The notes beneath the pieces are model-generated. The model made no database searches and was not told the origin of the DNA. It saw nothing but the letters and a program-made list of their open reading frames with translations. Both the position numbers and the translations under genes were made by a program. A stretch of DNA of 64,000 nt. Source: an uncultured Oscillospiraceae bacterium. Lineage in GTDB: Bacteria; Bacillota; Clostridia; Oscillospirales; Oscillospiraceae. This document shows, one piece after another, positions 41,195 through 51,348 of the stretch (position 1 is the stretch's first letter; each line of letters begins with the position of its first letter). Location: NCBI GenBank assembly GCA_934589835.1, contig CAKTOK010000001.1:62001-126000 (forward strand), in the 5' to 3' direction.

Positions 41195-43829
41195 GCTGTT
41201 CCGCCTTTCCGGCTTCGGCTTCACCTACCCCCAGCAGCGCCGCCCCGCCCTGACCGGCGTGGACCTGACGGTGCGCGCCGGCGAGTTCTGGGTGCTCTGC
41301 GGCCCCTCCGGCTGCGGCAAATCCACGCTCCTGCGCCAGCTCAAGACCGTGCTGGCCCCCCATGGCGTCACCGAGGGAGAGGTGTACCTTCAGGGCACGC
41401 CCCTGCGGGATGTCCCCCTGCGGCAGCAGGCGTCCGACATCGGCTTTGTCCTCCAGTCGCCGGAGCATCAGGTGGTGACGGACAAGGTCTGGCACGAGCT
41501 GGCCTTCGGGCTGGAGAGCCTTGGCTGCGACACCCCCTCCATCCGCCGCCGCGTGGCGGAGATGGCGTCCTTCTTCGGCATACAGGACTGGTTCCACAAG
41601 TCCGTGGACCAGCTCTCCGGCGGCCAGAAGCAGCTGCTGACGCTGGCCTCCGTTATGGTCATGCAGCCCAAAGTCTTGATCCTGGACGAGCCCACCAGCC
41701 AGCTGGACCCCATCGCCGCCGCCGATTTCCTGCAAACGCTGGGCCGCATCAACCGCGAGCTGGGCACCACCGTCCTCCTGACGGAGCACCGGCTGGAGGA
41801 GGCGCTGCCTCTTGCCACCCACGCCGCCGTGCTGGACGGCGGCCGCCTGCTGTGCACCGGCACGCCTGCGGAGGTGGGCCGCGCCCTGCGGGGGCAGGGG
41901 CACGCCATGTTTCTGGCCATGCCCGCCGCCATGCGGATCTGGGCCAGTGTGGAAAGCGAGGATCCCGCCCCCGTCACCGTGCGGGAGGGCAGGGACTTCC
42001 TGCGCCGCTGGCACGCCGCCCATCCGCTGCACCCCCTGCCTCCGGCGGAGGAGCACCCCCACGGCGGCCCCGTCCTGACGGCGGAGGGCCTCTGGTTCCG
42101 CTACGGGCCGGACCAGCCCGACGTGGTGCGGGGACTGGACCTCACCGTGCGGCAGGGAGAGCTGCTGGCCCTGCTGGGCGGCAACGGCGCCGGCAAGACC
42201 ACCAGCCTGCGCCTGCTCTCCGGCGCCCTGACGCCCTACCGCGGCACAGTGCAGCGCCGCTGCCGCATCGGCGTCCTGCCTCAGGACCCCCAGGCGCTTT
42301 TCGTGAAAAAAACGGTCCGCGAGGACCTGTACGAGGCCTTCGACGGCCAGAGGCTGGACCCCGCCCTGCGGGAAAAGCGGATGGCGCAGGCCGTGACCCT
42401 CTGCCGCCTGACGGCGCTGCTGGACCGTCACCCCTACGACCTGTCCGGCGGCGAGCAGCAGCGCGCCGCCCTCTGTAAGGTCCTGCTCCTTGATCCGGAG
42501 CTGCTGCTGCTGGACGAGCCCACCAAGGGCCTTGACGCCGGCTTCAAGCAGGAGCTGGCCGCCATCCTCCGCTCCCTGACGGCGGGCGGCGTCACGGTGG
42601 TCATGGTCAGCCACGACGTGGAGTTCTGCGCCCGCTACGCCCACCGCTGCGCCCTGTTTTTCGACGGCAGCGTGGTGACGGAGGGCGCGCCCCGCCCGTT
42701 CTTCTCCGGCAACAGCTTCTACACCACCTCCGCCGACCGGATGGCGCGGGAGCTGTGCCCCGGCGCGGTGACGGCGGAGGACGTCATGGCCGTCATCGGC
42801 GGCGAGATCCCGCCGGAGCCGGCGCCGCCCCAGGTCTACGAGCCTCTGCCGCCGGTGGCGGAGGAGTCCGCCGCGTGGCAGCCGCCGAGGCTGCCGTGGT
42901 GGCGAAGGCTGCTGGCCGCCGTGTCCGGCCTTGCGGCGCTGGTGATCTTCTGGCACGCCGCCCGTCAGACGGACCTGACGGCGCTGGTGGGCGGCGGCAC
43001 GGTGTCCGCCGCCGGCTGGTCCGCCCTGTGGGAGTACGCCCTGTTCATCGCCGCTTTGTTTGTCGCCGCCGCCGCCATCGGCCGCCGCTCGCCCCCGCCG
43101 GTGCAGGTGCAGACGCCGGTGCAGAAGCGCCGCCTGTCCAGCCGCACCAAGGCCGCTGCCGCCCTGATATTGGCGGGCATCCCCGCCATATTGTTCGTGG
43201 GCAGCTATTACTTCGATGTGAAGAACTACTACCTCATGGCCCTGCTGGTGCTGCTGGCGTGTATGCTGCCGTTTTTCATGGTCTTCGAGGGCCGGAAGCC
43301 CCAGGCGCGGGAGCTGACCGTCATCGCCGTGCTGTGCGCGCTGGGCGTGGCGGGCCGCGCTGCCTTCTTCATGCTGCCCCAGTTCAAGCCGGTGCTGGCC
43401 CTGACCATCATTGCCGGCGTGGCCTTCGGCGGCGAGACGGGCTTTCTGGTGGGAGCCATGACCATGCTGGCCAGCAACTTCCTGTTCTCACAGGGGCCGT
43501 GGACCCCGTTCCAGATGTTTGCCGCCGGCATCATCGGCTTTCTGGCGGGCGTCCTGTTCCGCAAGGGCTGGCTCCGCCGCAGCCGCGGCGCCCTGTGCCT
43601 GTTCGGGGCCATCGCCGCCGTCGTTGTGTACGGCGGGCTGATGAATCCCGTCTCCGCCCTGCTGTACAGTCAGGAGCTGAGCTGGCCCGTGCTGGTGAGC
43701 TATTACCTCACCGGCTTCCCCGTGGACTGCATCCACGCCGCCGCCACCGTGTTCTTCCTCTGGGTGCTGGCGGAGCCCATGCTGGAAAAGCTGGACCGCA
43801 TCAAAACGAAATACGGCCTTGTGGAATAA
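41187..43829 (+). CDS. ECF transporter ATPase A-A' fused to S component
   Basis: An 880-residue fusion. Residues 1-240: ABC ATPase 1 (CGPSGCGKSTLL, QLSGGQKQLLTLA, VLILDEPTSQLD). Residues 300-520: ABC ATPase 2 (LGGNGAGKTTSL, DLSGGEQQRAALC, LLLLDEPTKGLD). Residues 570-880: about eight hydrophobic helices with KPQARELTVIAVLCALGVAGRA and FGGETGFLVGAMTMLASNF, typical of an ECF substrate-binding (S) component. Together with EcfT it makes a whole transporter from two genes. The substrate is likely a corrinoid or cobalt by context. AAGGGAGG precedes the ATG. Confidence 0.92.
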   Translation: MNELFRLSGFGFTYPQQRRPALTGVDLTVRAGEFWVLCGPSGCGKSTLLRQLKTVLAPHGVTEGEVYLQGTPLRDVPLRQQASDIGFVLQSPEHQVVTDKVWHELAFGLESLGCDTPSIRRRVAEMASFFGIQDWFHKSVDQLSGGQKQLLTLASVMVMQPKVLILDEPTSQLDPIAAADFLQTLGRINRELGTTVLLTEHRLEEALPLATHAAVLDGGRLLCTGTPAEVGRALRGQGHAMFLAMPAAMRIWASVESEDPAPVTVREGRDFLRRWHAAHPLHPLPPAEEHPHGGPVLTAEGLWFRYGPDQPDVVRGLDLTVRQGELLALLGGNGAGKTTSLRLLSGALTPYRGTVQRRCRIGVLPQDPQALFVKKTVREDLYEAFDGQRLDPALREKRMAQAVTLCRLTALLDRHPYDLSGGEQQRAALCKVLLLDPELLLLDEPTKGLDAGFKQELAAILRSLTAGGVTVVMVSHDVEFCARYAHRCALFFDGSVVTEGAPRPFFSGNSFYTTSADRMARELCPGAVTAEDVMAVIGGEIPPEPAPPQVYEPLPPVAEESAAWQPPRLPWWRRLLAAVSGLAALVIFWHAARQTDLTALVGGGTVSAAGWSALWEYALFIAALFVAAAAIGRRSPPPVQVQTPVQKRRLSSRTKAAAALILAGIPAILFVGSYYFDVKNYYLMALLVLLACMLPFFMVFEGRKPQARELTVIAVLCALGVAGRAAFFMLPQFKPVLALTIIAGVAFGGETGFLVGAMTMLASNFLFSQGPWTPFQMFAAGIIGFLAGVLFRKGWLRRSRGALCLFGAIAAVVVYGGLMNPVSALLYSQELSWPVLVSYYLTGFPVDCIHAAATVFFLWVLAEPMLEKLDRIKTKYGLVE

Positions 43830-43864
43830 AAGATATCCCCCGGCTTCGCCGGGGGATATCTTTT
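43828..43864 (+). terminator. Terminator of the ECF operon
   Basis: AAAAGATATCCCCCGGC-TTC-GCCGGGGGATATCTTTT. Confidence 0.92.
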
Positions 43865-43901
43865 GCCGCGAGCTGCCCAAAGCCGTCAGCCCTGCGGATG
43901 C

Positions 43902-44393
43902 TTACGTCAAAGTGAATTGGTAAGTGACCGAGTTCTGCCAGGATTCTTCGTTTGACAAATCCTCTCCGATCACCGTGCCGCCCATTTTTTCGTAAAATAT
44001 CCGGGCATTATGATTCTCCGGAACACAGTGGCAGATGAAAGACTGCACACCGTGCTCCCGACAGTACGCCCTGACAAGGTCGAATACTTTCCGGCCGATC
44101 CCGTTCCTCTGGTACTCAGAAACGATGTAGAGCGACTGCAATGTGACCCCATCGGCCTGACGTATCGTCAGATAGCCGATGTCCTGCGGTCCCTCCCGAA
44201 TCAGATACACAGAGTATACTGGGTCATTGACCCTTGCCAATTCCTTTTCTCTGTGCCAGTCCCAGTCAAAGCCGTCGAGCATATCGTCAGGATAGATTCC
44301 TCTGTATGTGGTGTCCCAGACCCTGTGCCGCAGACCAATGATGGACGGTACGTCCCCACTGTGTGCCCTGACGATCACGACATCATTTCTCAT
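43902..44393 (-). CDS. GNAT family N-acetyltransferase
   Basis: A 163-residue acetyltransferase with the acetyl-CoA motif VSEYQRNGIGRKVFD and the later NHNARIFYEKMGG typical of GNAT proteins. The substrate is unknown. GGGAGAG precedes the ATG at 44393. Its DNA is visibly less GC-rich (near half) and uses more A/T-ending codons than its neighbours, suggesting a later gain by transfer. Confidence 0.87.
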   Translation of the reverse strand: MRNDVVIVRAHSGDVPSIIGLRHRVWDTTYRGIYPDDMLDGFDWDWHREKELARVNDPVYSVYLIREGPQDIGYLTIRQADGVTLQSLYIVSEYQRNGIGRKVFDLVRAYCREHGVQSFICHCVPENHNARIFYEKMGGTVIGEDLSNEESWQNSVTYQFTLT

Positions 44394-44469
44394 GATATTT
44401 TCTCTCCCGCACTTCCTGCTTCTCCCATCCTGCCGCACCTCGCCGCCCAATACCAGCGCCTTACGCAAA

Positions 44470-44500
44470 AAAGGCTCTCCGGCCGCGCCGGAGAGCCTTT
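44470..44500 (-). terminator. Terminator of ftsZ and the dcw cluster
   Basis: AAAGGCTCTCCGG / CCGGAGAGCCTTT with a T run on the minus strand. Confidence 0.88.
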
Positions 44501-44512
44501 CCTCTCGTTTTC

Positions 44513-45628
<1,116 letters not shown>

Positions 45629-45695
45629 GTTGGTTCCTCCTGCCACAATTTGTATCGAAAAGACAGTTTCTCTGTGCGTGAATGCTATATCTTGT

Positions 45696-45724
45696 ATTGT
45701 ATTACGGAATCAAAGACCCGTCAA
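45696..45724 (-). promoter_or_regulatory. Promoter of ftsZ
   Basis: Minus strand TTGACG (45724-45719), 17-bp spacer, TACAAT (45701-45696), just after the ftsQ stop. Confidence 0.75.
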
Positions 45725-45757
45725 GTGTTCCCGCGGAATTTGCTCATCTTTTTCCCG

Positions 45758-46516
45758 TTACCCGGGGATAAAGCTGGCTTTACCCTCCTGCGTCATGTCG
45801 ATGGAGCCCTTTTCGTTGTCCTCCAGCCTGTCCACCACCGCCGCCAGATAATCCAGCTTGTAGTCGAAGTCCGCGTCCCACAAAAACTGCACGTCGAACC
45901 GGCTCATATACCGCATGGTGATGTGGGATGCGTCGGACAGGTCAATGACCTGCACCTGATGCAGCATCCCCTTTTCCACCAGCAGCGACAGTATCTCCAG
46001 CAGCCGCTCCAGCACCATCTGCTGGGTGGCGGAGGCCCGTGCCTCGCCGCCCACCTGCGGGTCCAGCAGCGTCAGCCCCTCGATCTGGATGTACTGGCTC
46101 CACTTGGCGGCGCTGACGGTGTCCACGATGTTCCCCTTGCTGCACAGCAGGTACACCGTGCCGTCCTGCTTGATGGCCACCGGGTCCCGGCACTCCGTCA
46201 CCTGCACCACCAGCTTGTTGGGCAGCACCCGCCGGAACTGCACCGTCTCCACATAGGGGAGCTGCTGGCGGATGCGGGCCGCTGCGTCGTACTTGTTCAG
46301 CAGGAACAGGTTGTCCCCCGGCTTGACCTCCGCCGCCGCCACGATCTGCTCCTTGGAGTAGCGGCTGTTGCCATTGACCTCGATATCCTCGACCTTGAAA
46401 AACATGGCCAGCGCAAGGCCGATGGCGCCGCAGATCAGCACAAAGGCCAGCAGCTTATAGAGGAAGGCAAAGCTTCCTCTCCGCCGTTTGCGGTTGTACC
46501 GTCTGCGTCGCGCCAT
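45758..46516 (-). CDS. ftsQ: Cell division protein FtsQ/DivIB
   Basis: A 252-residue bitopic protein of the divisome. A very basic cytoplasmic tail (MARRRRYNRKRRRGS) precedes one transmembrane helix (17-40), then a POTRA domain (FKVEDIEVNGNSRYSKEQIVAAA) and the beta domain RRVLPNKLVVQVTECRDPVAI. The usual partner genes follow and precede it. 14 bp after murA. Confidence 0.92.
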   Translation of the reverse strand: MARRRRYNRKRRRGSFAFLYKLLAFVLICGAIGLALAMFFKVEDIEVNGNSRYSKEQIVAAAEVKPGDNLFLLNKYDAAARIRQQLPYVETVQFRRVLPNKLVVQVTECRDPVAIKQDGTVYLLCSKGNIVDTVSAAKWSQYIQIEGLTLLDPQVGGEARASATQQMVLERLLEILSLLVEKGMLHQVQVIDLSDASHITMRYMSRFDVQFLWDADFDYKLDYLAAVVDRLEDNEKGSIDMTQEGKASFIPG

Positions 46517-46529
46517 GACCTGAAACTCC

Positions 46530-47789
46530 TTACCTGTTGGTTTCCTGCCGGATATGGGCCCCCAGCCGCGCCAGATCGCCGGTCAGGTCCGCATAGCCCC
46601 GCTGGATGTGCTCGCTGTGATGTACGGCGGAGCGCCCCTCCGCCTGCAAGGCTGCCAGCACCAGCGCCGCCCCGCCCCGCAGGTCGGCGGCAACCACGTC
46701 CGCCCCGTGGAGCCGCTCCACGCCGCATACCACGGCCACGCGGCCCTCCACGCGGATGTCCGCGCCCATGCGCTGCATCTCCGCCACGTGGCGGTAGCGG
46801 CTCTCGAAGATGTTCTCCACAAAGACCGTGGTACCCCGACTGCCCAGCAGCGCCGCCATGAAAATGGCCTGACAGTCGGTGGGAAAGCCCGGATACGGCG
46901 CGGTCCGCACCGGCGTCACCGCCTGCAGCCGCCCCTCGCTGCGAAGCCGGATGTCCTCCTGCCCGCAGTCAATGCGGCAGCCCGCCTGCTGTAAGGCCGT
47001 GGTCACCGTTGCCAGATGCCGGTAATCCGCCTGCCGCAGCAGCACGTCGCCGCCTGCCGCCGCCGCGGCGCACAGATAGGTGGCCGCCACGATGCGGTCC
47101 GCGATGACGCGGTGGCTGCACCCATGGAGGGGCCGCTTTCCCTCCACGGTGATGACGGACCCGCCCGCGCCCCGCACCTCCGCGCCGCAGGCGCACAGAA
47201 AATCCTGCAGGTCCACGATCTCCGGCTCCCGCGCCGCGTTGGTGATGACTGTGGTCCCCTCCGCGCCGCAGGCCGCCAGCATGGCGTTCTCCGTGGCGCC
47301 CACGCTGGGAATGGCCAGCACGATCTGACCGCCGGTGAGCTGCCTGCCCTGACAGTACAGCTTGCCGCCGTTCTCCTCGATGGACGCGCCCAGCGTCCTG
47401 AGCGCCGCCAGATGCAGGTCGATGGGCCGCGGCCCCAGCTCGCATCCGCCCGGATAGCTGAGCTCCGCCCAGCCGCAGCGGGCCAGAATGGCCCCCAGAA
47501 AGATCACCGACGAGCGCATCCGCCGCATCAGCGTCTGGGGAATGTCGCACCGCGTCAGCACGCGGCTGTCCACCAGCAGGTCGCCGTCCTCCCAGTCTAC
47601 CCGGCACCCTAAGTACCGCAGGATGTCCGCCGCCGCCTCCACATCGCTCAGCTGGGGACAGCGCCGGATGCGGCATTCGCCGCCGCACAGCAGCGTGGCC
47701 GCCAGAATCGGCAGCACGCTGTTCTTCGCGCCCTGCACCGCCGCCTCGCCGTTGAGCCGGTGGCCTCCTTCAATGGTAATAGGCCCCAT
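46530..47789 (-). CDS. murA: UDP-N-acetylglucosamine 1-carboxyvinyltransferase
   Basis: First committed step of peptidoglycan synthesis, using PEP. The 419-residue protein has GGHRLNGEAAVQGAKNSVLP with the Lys-Asn pair, and the catalytic loop YPGGCELGPRPIDLHL with the Cys that fosfomycin attacks. The RG at RGGAALVLAAL is conserved near the end. The ATG at 47789 follows GGGAGGGG. Confidence 0.96.
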   Translation of the reverse strand: MGPITIEGGHRLNGEAAVQGAKNSVLPILAATLLCGGECRIRRCPQLSDVEAAADILRYLGCRVDWEDGDLLVDSRVLTRCDIPQTLMRRMRSSVIFLGAILARCGWAELSYPGGCELGPRPIDLHLAALRTLGASIEENGGKLYCQGRQLTGGQIVLAIPSVGATENAMLAACGAEGTTVITNAAREPEIVDLQDFLCACGAEVRGAGGSVITVEGKRPLHGCSHRVIADRIVAATYLCAAAAAGGDVLLRQADYRHLATVTTALQQAGCRIDCGQEDIRLRSEGRLQAVTPVRTAPYPGFPTDCQAIFMAALLGSRGTTVFVENIFESRYRHVAEMQRMGADIRVEGRVAVVCGVERLHGADVVAADLRGGAALVLAALQAEGRSAVHHSEHIQRGYADLTGDLARLGAHIRQETNR

Positions 47790-47861
47790 AAAACCCCTCC
47801 CGCCCTTCATGGTTGTCGTAAGCCATTGTATGAAGGGACAGGGGCAGGGTGTGAATCGCCC

Positions 47862-48980
47862 TTACCGGACCAGCGCCATCACCGTGTCGTAGATGCGCTC
47901 CGCGGCGTCGGGGATGCCCAGCTGGGCCATGCCCTGCCTCATCCGCCGCTGCGTATCCTTGTCGCGCAGGATGTCCGCCGCCGCCTGATACAGCGCCGCG
48001 CCGCCGGCCTCGCTCTCCAGCAGGACCCTCGCCCCGCCGTGGGCCTCCAGCAGCCGCGCGTTTTTCTCCTGATGATTGTTGGTGACGTAGGGGGACGGCA
48101 CCATAATGGCCGGCACCCCCAGTGCCGTCAGCTCGCTGATGGTGGACGCGCCCGCCCGGCAGATCACCAGGTCCGCCGCCCGCATCACCGTCGCCATGTT
48201 GTAGATGTACTGCCGCACATCCAGCTGGGCGCAGCCGTCCAGTCCCCGCTGCCGCAGGGCCTGCTCCATGGCATCCCAGCCGCCCTTGCCCACCGCGTGG
48301 ACGTGGTGGAAGGGGAAGCCGTCGAGGCGCTCCTTCTCGAAGAAGTCCAGCATGGCCTCGTTCATGTGGCTGGCCCCCAGACTGCCCCAGAAGGACGCCA
48401 CCAGGGGCCGCCCGTCGTCAAAGCCCAGCTCGGCCCGGGCCTCCTGCGGCGTGCGGGTGAAGAAGTCGCCCCGCACCGGCGTCCCCGTTACCATGATGCG
48501 CTCAGGGTGCCGGTAGTGCTGCCGGCAGTCCTCAAAGCCCACCATGATGACGTCGGCGTAGTCCTCCAGCATACGGGTGGTCAGCCCGGGCACCGAGTTG
48601 CTCTCGTGTACCGCCGTGGGGATGTGGGCCTGCGCCGCCGCCCGCACCGTGGGGAAGCTGGCATAGCCGCCGGTGCCCACCACCAGATCGGGCCGGAACT
48701 CCCGCAAAATGGCCTTGGCCGCCTTTCCCGAGCGGGCCAGCGCCCCCACGGCATGGAGGTTGTGGCGCACCGCCTCCGGCGAAAGGGACCGGCGGAAGCT
48801 GTCGATCTCCACGGCGGCGTAGTCGTACCCCGCCTTGGCGATGAGCTCCCGCTCCATGCCGTCGGGCGTGCCCACGAACAGCACGGCGGTATCGCTGCGG
48901 CGCTGCCGCATCAGGCCCGCCAGCGCCAGCGCCGGATTGACGTGTCCCGCGGTGCCGCCGCAGGTGAAAATGACTCTCAT
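47862..48980 (-). CDS. murG: Lipid II glycosyltransferase MurG
   Basis: Adds GlcNAc to lipid I at the inner membrane face. The 372-residue GT28 protein starts MRVIFTCGGTAGHVNPALALA, has GTGGYASFP and HESNSVPGL in the N-terminal domain, and VICRAGASTISELTALGVPAIMVP in the UDP-GlcNAc site. AAAGGAG precedes the ATG at 48980. The MGGS-like loop reads WGSLGASHMN, slightly unusual. Confidence 0.96.
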   Translation of the reverse strand: MRVIFTCGGTAGHVNPALALAGLMRQRRSDTAVLFVGTPDGMERELIAKAGYDYAAVEIDSFRRSLSPEAVRHNLHAVGALARSGKAAKAILREFRPDLVVGTGGYASFPTVRAAAQAHIPTAVHESNSVPGLTTRMLEDYADVIMVGFEDCRQHYRHPERIMVTGTPVRGDFFTRTPQEARAELGFDDGRPLVASFWGSLGASHMNEAMLDFFEKERLDGFPFHHVHAVGKGGWDAMEQALRQRGLDGCAQLDVRQYIYNMATVMRAADLVICRAGASTISELTALGVPAIMVPSPYVTNNHQEKNARLLEAHGGARVLLESEAGGAALYQAAADILRDKDTQRRMRQGMAQLGIPDAAERIYDTVMALVR

Positions 48981-48999
48981 AGCAAGACTCCTTTCGGGC

Positions 49000-50205
49000 C
49001 TACCCCGCCTTGGGTGCGGGGATCTGCCGCGATACGCTGAGCACAATGCCCATCTCCACCAGCTGCAAGCAAAGGGCCGTGCCGCCGTAGCTGAAGAAGG
49101 GCAGGGAGATACCGGTGGTGGGCACGAAGCCCGACACCACCGCGATGTTCAAAAAGGTCTGAAGCGCCAGATGGGTCATGATGCCCACCGCCAGCAGCGC
49201 GCCGAACCGGTCCCGGGCGTGGAGGGCGATCCAGAAGCCCCGCAGGATCAGCAGGGCGAAGATGAGCATGATGACGCAGGCGCCGATGAGGCCCAGCTCC
49301 TCGCACACCACGGAGAAGATAAAGTCGTTGTACTGCTCCGGCAGATACAGGAACTTCTGGCGGCTGCGGCCCAGCCCCACGCCCAGCAGGCCGCCGGAGC
49401 CGATGGTGATCAGGCTCTGGGCCAGCTGATAGCCGTCGCCGGAGTAGTCCAGCCACGGGTCGTGCCACATGGCGATGCGGGCCGCGCCGTACTTGATGAT
49501 ACCCTTTTCCGCCAGCTTGATAAACAGGAAGCCCATGGCGCCCACGCCGCCGATGCCCACCGCCACCAGCCAGCCCTGAATGCCGCCCACGATCATCAGC
49601 ACCGCGCCGGTGCACAGGATCAGCACCGTGCCGGACAGATGGGGCTCCAGCATCATCAGCACCGAGATAACGCCCAGCAGCGCTATGTACGGCAGGACGC
49701 CCTGCCGCCACGTCAGCATCTTCTCCTTCTTTTTGGAGATGGTGTCGGAGAAGTAGACGATGACCGCCAGCTTGGCGATCTCCGACGGCTGAAACGACAA
49801 CACACCCTCCACGCCCAGCCAGCGGGTGGCGTTGTTGGCGGTGATGGCCAGCGGGTTGTGGGGGATGATGACCAGGATCAGCAGGAACAGCGCCGTGCCC
49901 ACCAGAATGCGGGAGGCGCCGCGCCAGCGCTGGTAGTTGATCTTGGCCGCCACGAACATACCCGCCAGCCCCACGGCGGCGAACAGCGCCTGCCGCTTGA
50001 AGTAGTAGGTGCCGTCGCCGGTGTCGTAGTAGGCGCGGGGGAAGCTGGCGGAGAACAGCATGATCAGGCCGACCACCGTCAGCAGCAGCGTCAGGATGAG
50101 GAAGGGCAGGTCCATGGACCCCTTGGCCGCCTGCTTGTGCTTCTGCTCCGTCCGGCGCATCCGCTCTGCCTTGGCCTTCTGAGCGCGGTATTCCTCGCGG
50201 GTCAC
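49000..50205 (-). CDS. ftsW: SEDS glycosyltransferase FtsW
   Basis: Septal peptidoglycan polymerase working with the class B PBP. The 401-residue protein has about ten membrane helices and the family segments VEGVLSFQPSEIAKLAVIVY, GLGRSRQKFLYLPEQYNDFIFSVVCEELG, and GISLPFFSYGGTALC. The start is GTG at 50205 after GGAGGGAGG; an upstream ATG frame runs through a palindromic repeat and is rejected. It lies between mraY and murG; murD is missing here. Confidence 0.94.
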   Translation of the reverse strand: MTREEYRAQKAKAERMRRTEQKHKQAAKGSMDLPFLILTLLLTVVGLIMLFSASFPRAYYDTGDGTYYFKRQALFAAVGLAGMFVAAKINYQRWRGASRILVGTALFLLILVIIPHNPLAITANNATRWLGVEGVLSFQPSEIAKLAVIVYFSDTISKKKEKMLTWRQGVLPYIALLGVISVLMMLEPHLSGTVLILCTGAVLMIVGGIQGWLVAVGIGGVGAMGFLFIKLAEKGIIKYGAARIAMWHDPWLDYSGDGYQLAQSLITIGSGGLLGVGLGRSRQKFLYLPEQYNDFIFSVVCEELGLIGACVIMLIFALLILRGFWIALHARDRFGALLAVGIMTHLALQTFLNIAVVSGFVPTTGISLPFFSYGGTALCLQLVEMGIVLSVSRQIPAPKAG

Positions 50206-50237
50206 GGCGCTTCCTCCCTCCTCTCCAAAATCAGGAA

Positions 50238-50294
50238 CTTCATCATGAAGCAGATCATGAAGCAAAACCGCTTCATGATGAATTCATCATGAAG
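50238..50294. repeat. Palindromic ATGAAG/CTTCAT repeat cluster between mraY and ftsW
   Basis: Contains CTTCATCATGAAG (50238-50250), an inverted repeat ATCATGAAGC / GCTTCATGAT with a 6-base loop (50254-50279), and a perfect 24-bp palindrome at 50271-50294 (half-site CTTCATGATGAA). The last two share an arm and are mutually exclusive as RNA. It lies in the transcribed gap of the dcw operon. The 13-mer also occurs in the tandem HNH element. Confidence 0.8.
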
Positions 50295-50299
50295 TATAT

Positions 50300-51298
50300 T
50301 TATGCAGCGAAACGCTGATAAACGGCAAAATATGCAATGACGCAGAAGACGGCGCTGACGATGGAGAACACCGCCACGATCTTCGTCTCCCGCCAGCCGC
50401 ACATCTCAAAGTGATGGTGCAGCGGGGCCATTTTGAAAATGCGCTTGCCGTGGGTGAGCTTGAAATACGTCACCTGAAGGATGTCGGACAGCGTCTCACA
50501 GATGTAGACGATGCCCACCAGCAGCAGCACCAGCGGCATATCGTAGGCGAAGGCCAGCGCCGCCACCGCGCCGCCCAGAAACAGGGAGCCGGTGTCGCCC
50601 ATGAAGACCTTGGCGGGGTAGTGATTGTACAGCAAAAAGCCGCACAGGCCGCCGGCCATAGCGGCGGCAAACGTACCCAGCTGGGCAAAGCCCGGCCAGA
50701 TCGCGGCCATGGCCGCGAAGAACACCGCCACCGGCAGCGTCACGCTGGAGCTGAGGCCGTCCAGCCCGTCGGTGATGTTGACAGCGTTGACGGTGCCCAC
50801 GATGACGAAGGCGGCAAACACCAGATATACCGGCCACGGCAGCACCAGATGGGTGTTCCAGAACGGGATATACAGATTGGGACTGAGCATCCCCTCATAC
50901 CGCATGAGGCAAAGAAACGCCACGGCTGCCGCCAGCTGCAGCACAAACTTTTGCAGGGCCGTCAGGCCGGTATTCTGGTGGCGCTTCACCTTCTGGAAGT
51001 CGTCGAGATAGCCGATGAGGCCGAACACCAGCGCGAACAGATAGACGTACAGGTGGACGAATTCACCGGCCATCATCCTCCGCCAGCCCAACACCACAAT
51101 GGTCAGGCCGATGCCGATAATGAACATCAGGCCGCCCATGGTGGGGGTGCCCTGCTTGGTCATGTGCCAGGCGGGGCCGATCTCCTTGATGGACTGGCCG
51201 GCCTTCAGCCGCACCAGCGCCGGTATCAGCAGCTTGCCGGCGATGGCGGTGATGAGAAAGCTGACCGCAGCCGGCAGCACGAGCTCCATGATTCCCAT
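50300..51298 (-). CDS. mraY: Phospho-N-acetylmuramoyl-pentapeptide-transferase
   Basis: Makes lipid I in the membrane. The 332-residue protein has about ten helices and the signatures KQGTPTMGGLMF, the DD pair in GYLDDFQKV, NAVNITDGLDGL, and GDTGSLFLGG, plus APLHHHFEMCGW. The ATG at 51298 is chosen for its position after GGAGCG; a longer frame lacks support. Confidence 0.97.
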   Translation of the reverse strand: MGIMELVLPAAVSFLITAIAGKLLIPALVRLKAGQSIKEIGPAWHMTKQGTPTMGGLMFIIGIGLTIVVLGWRRMMAGEFVHLYVYLFALVFGLIGYLDDFQKVKRHQNTGLTALQKFVLQLAAAVAFLCLMRYEGMLSPNLYIPFWNTHLVLPWPVYLVFAAFVIVGTVNAVNITDGLDGLSSSVTLPVAVFFAAMAAIWPGFAQLGTFAAAMAGGLCGFLLYNHYPAKVFMGDTGSLFLGGAVAALAFAYDMPLVLLLVGIVYICETLSDILQVTYFKLTHGKRIFKMAPLHHHFEMCGWRETKIVAVFSIVSAVFCVIAYFAVYQRFAA

Positions 51299-51348
51299 AA
51301 TGCTTCGCTCCTTCCCGCCGCGAAAAAACACGGCGGCTCTTTGATCTG

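Noticed and set aside
49000-50265. Longer FtsW start at 50265
   Set aside because: It would read through the palindromic repeat and has no RBS; the GTG at 50205 has a strong one.
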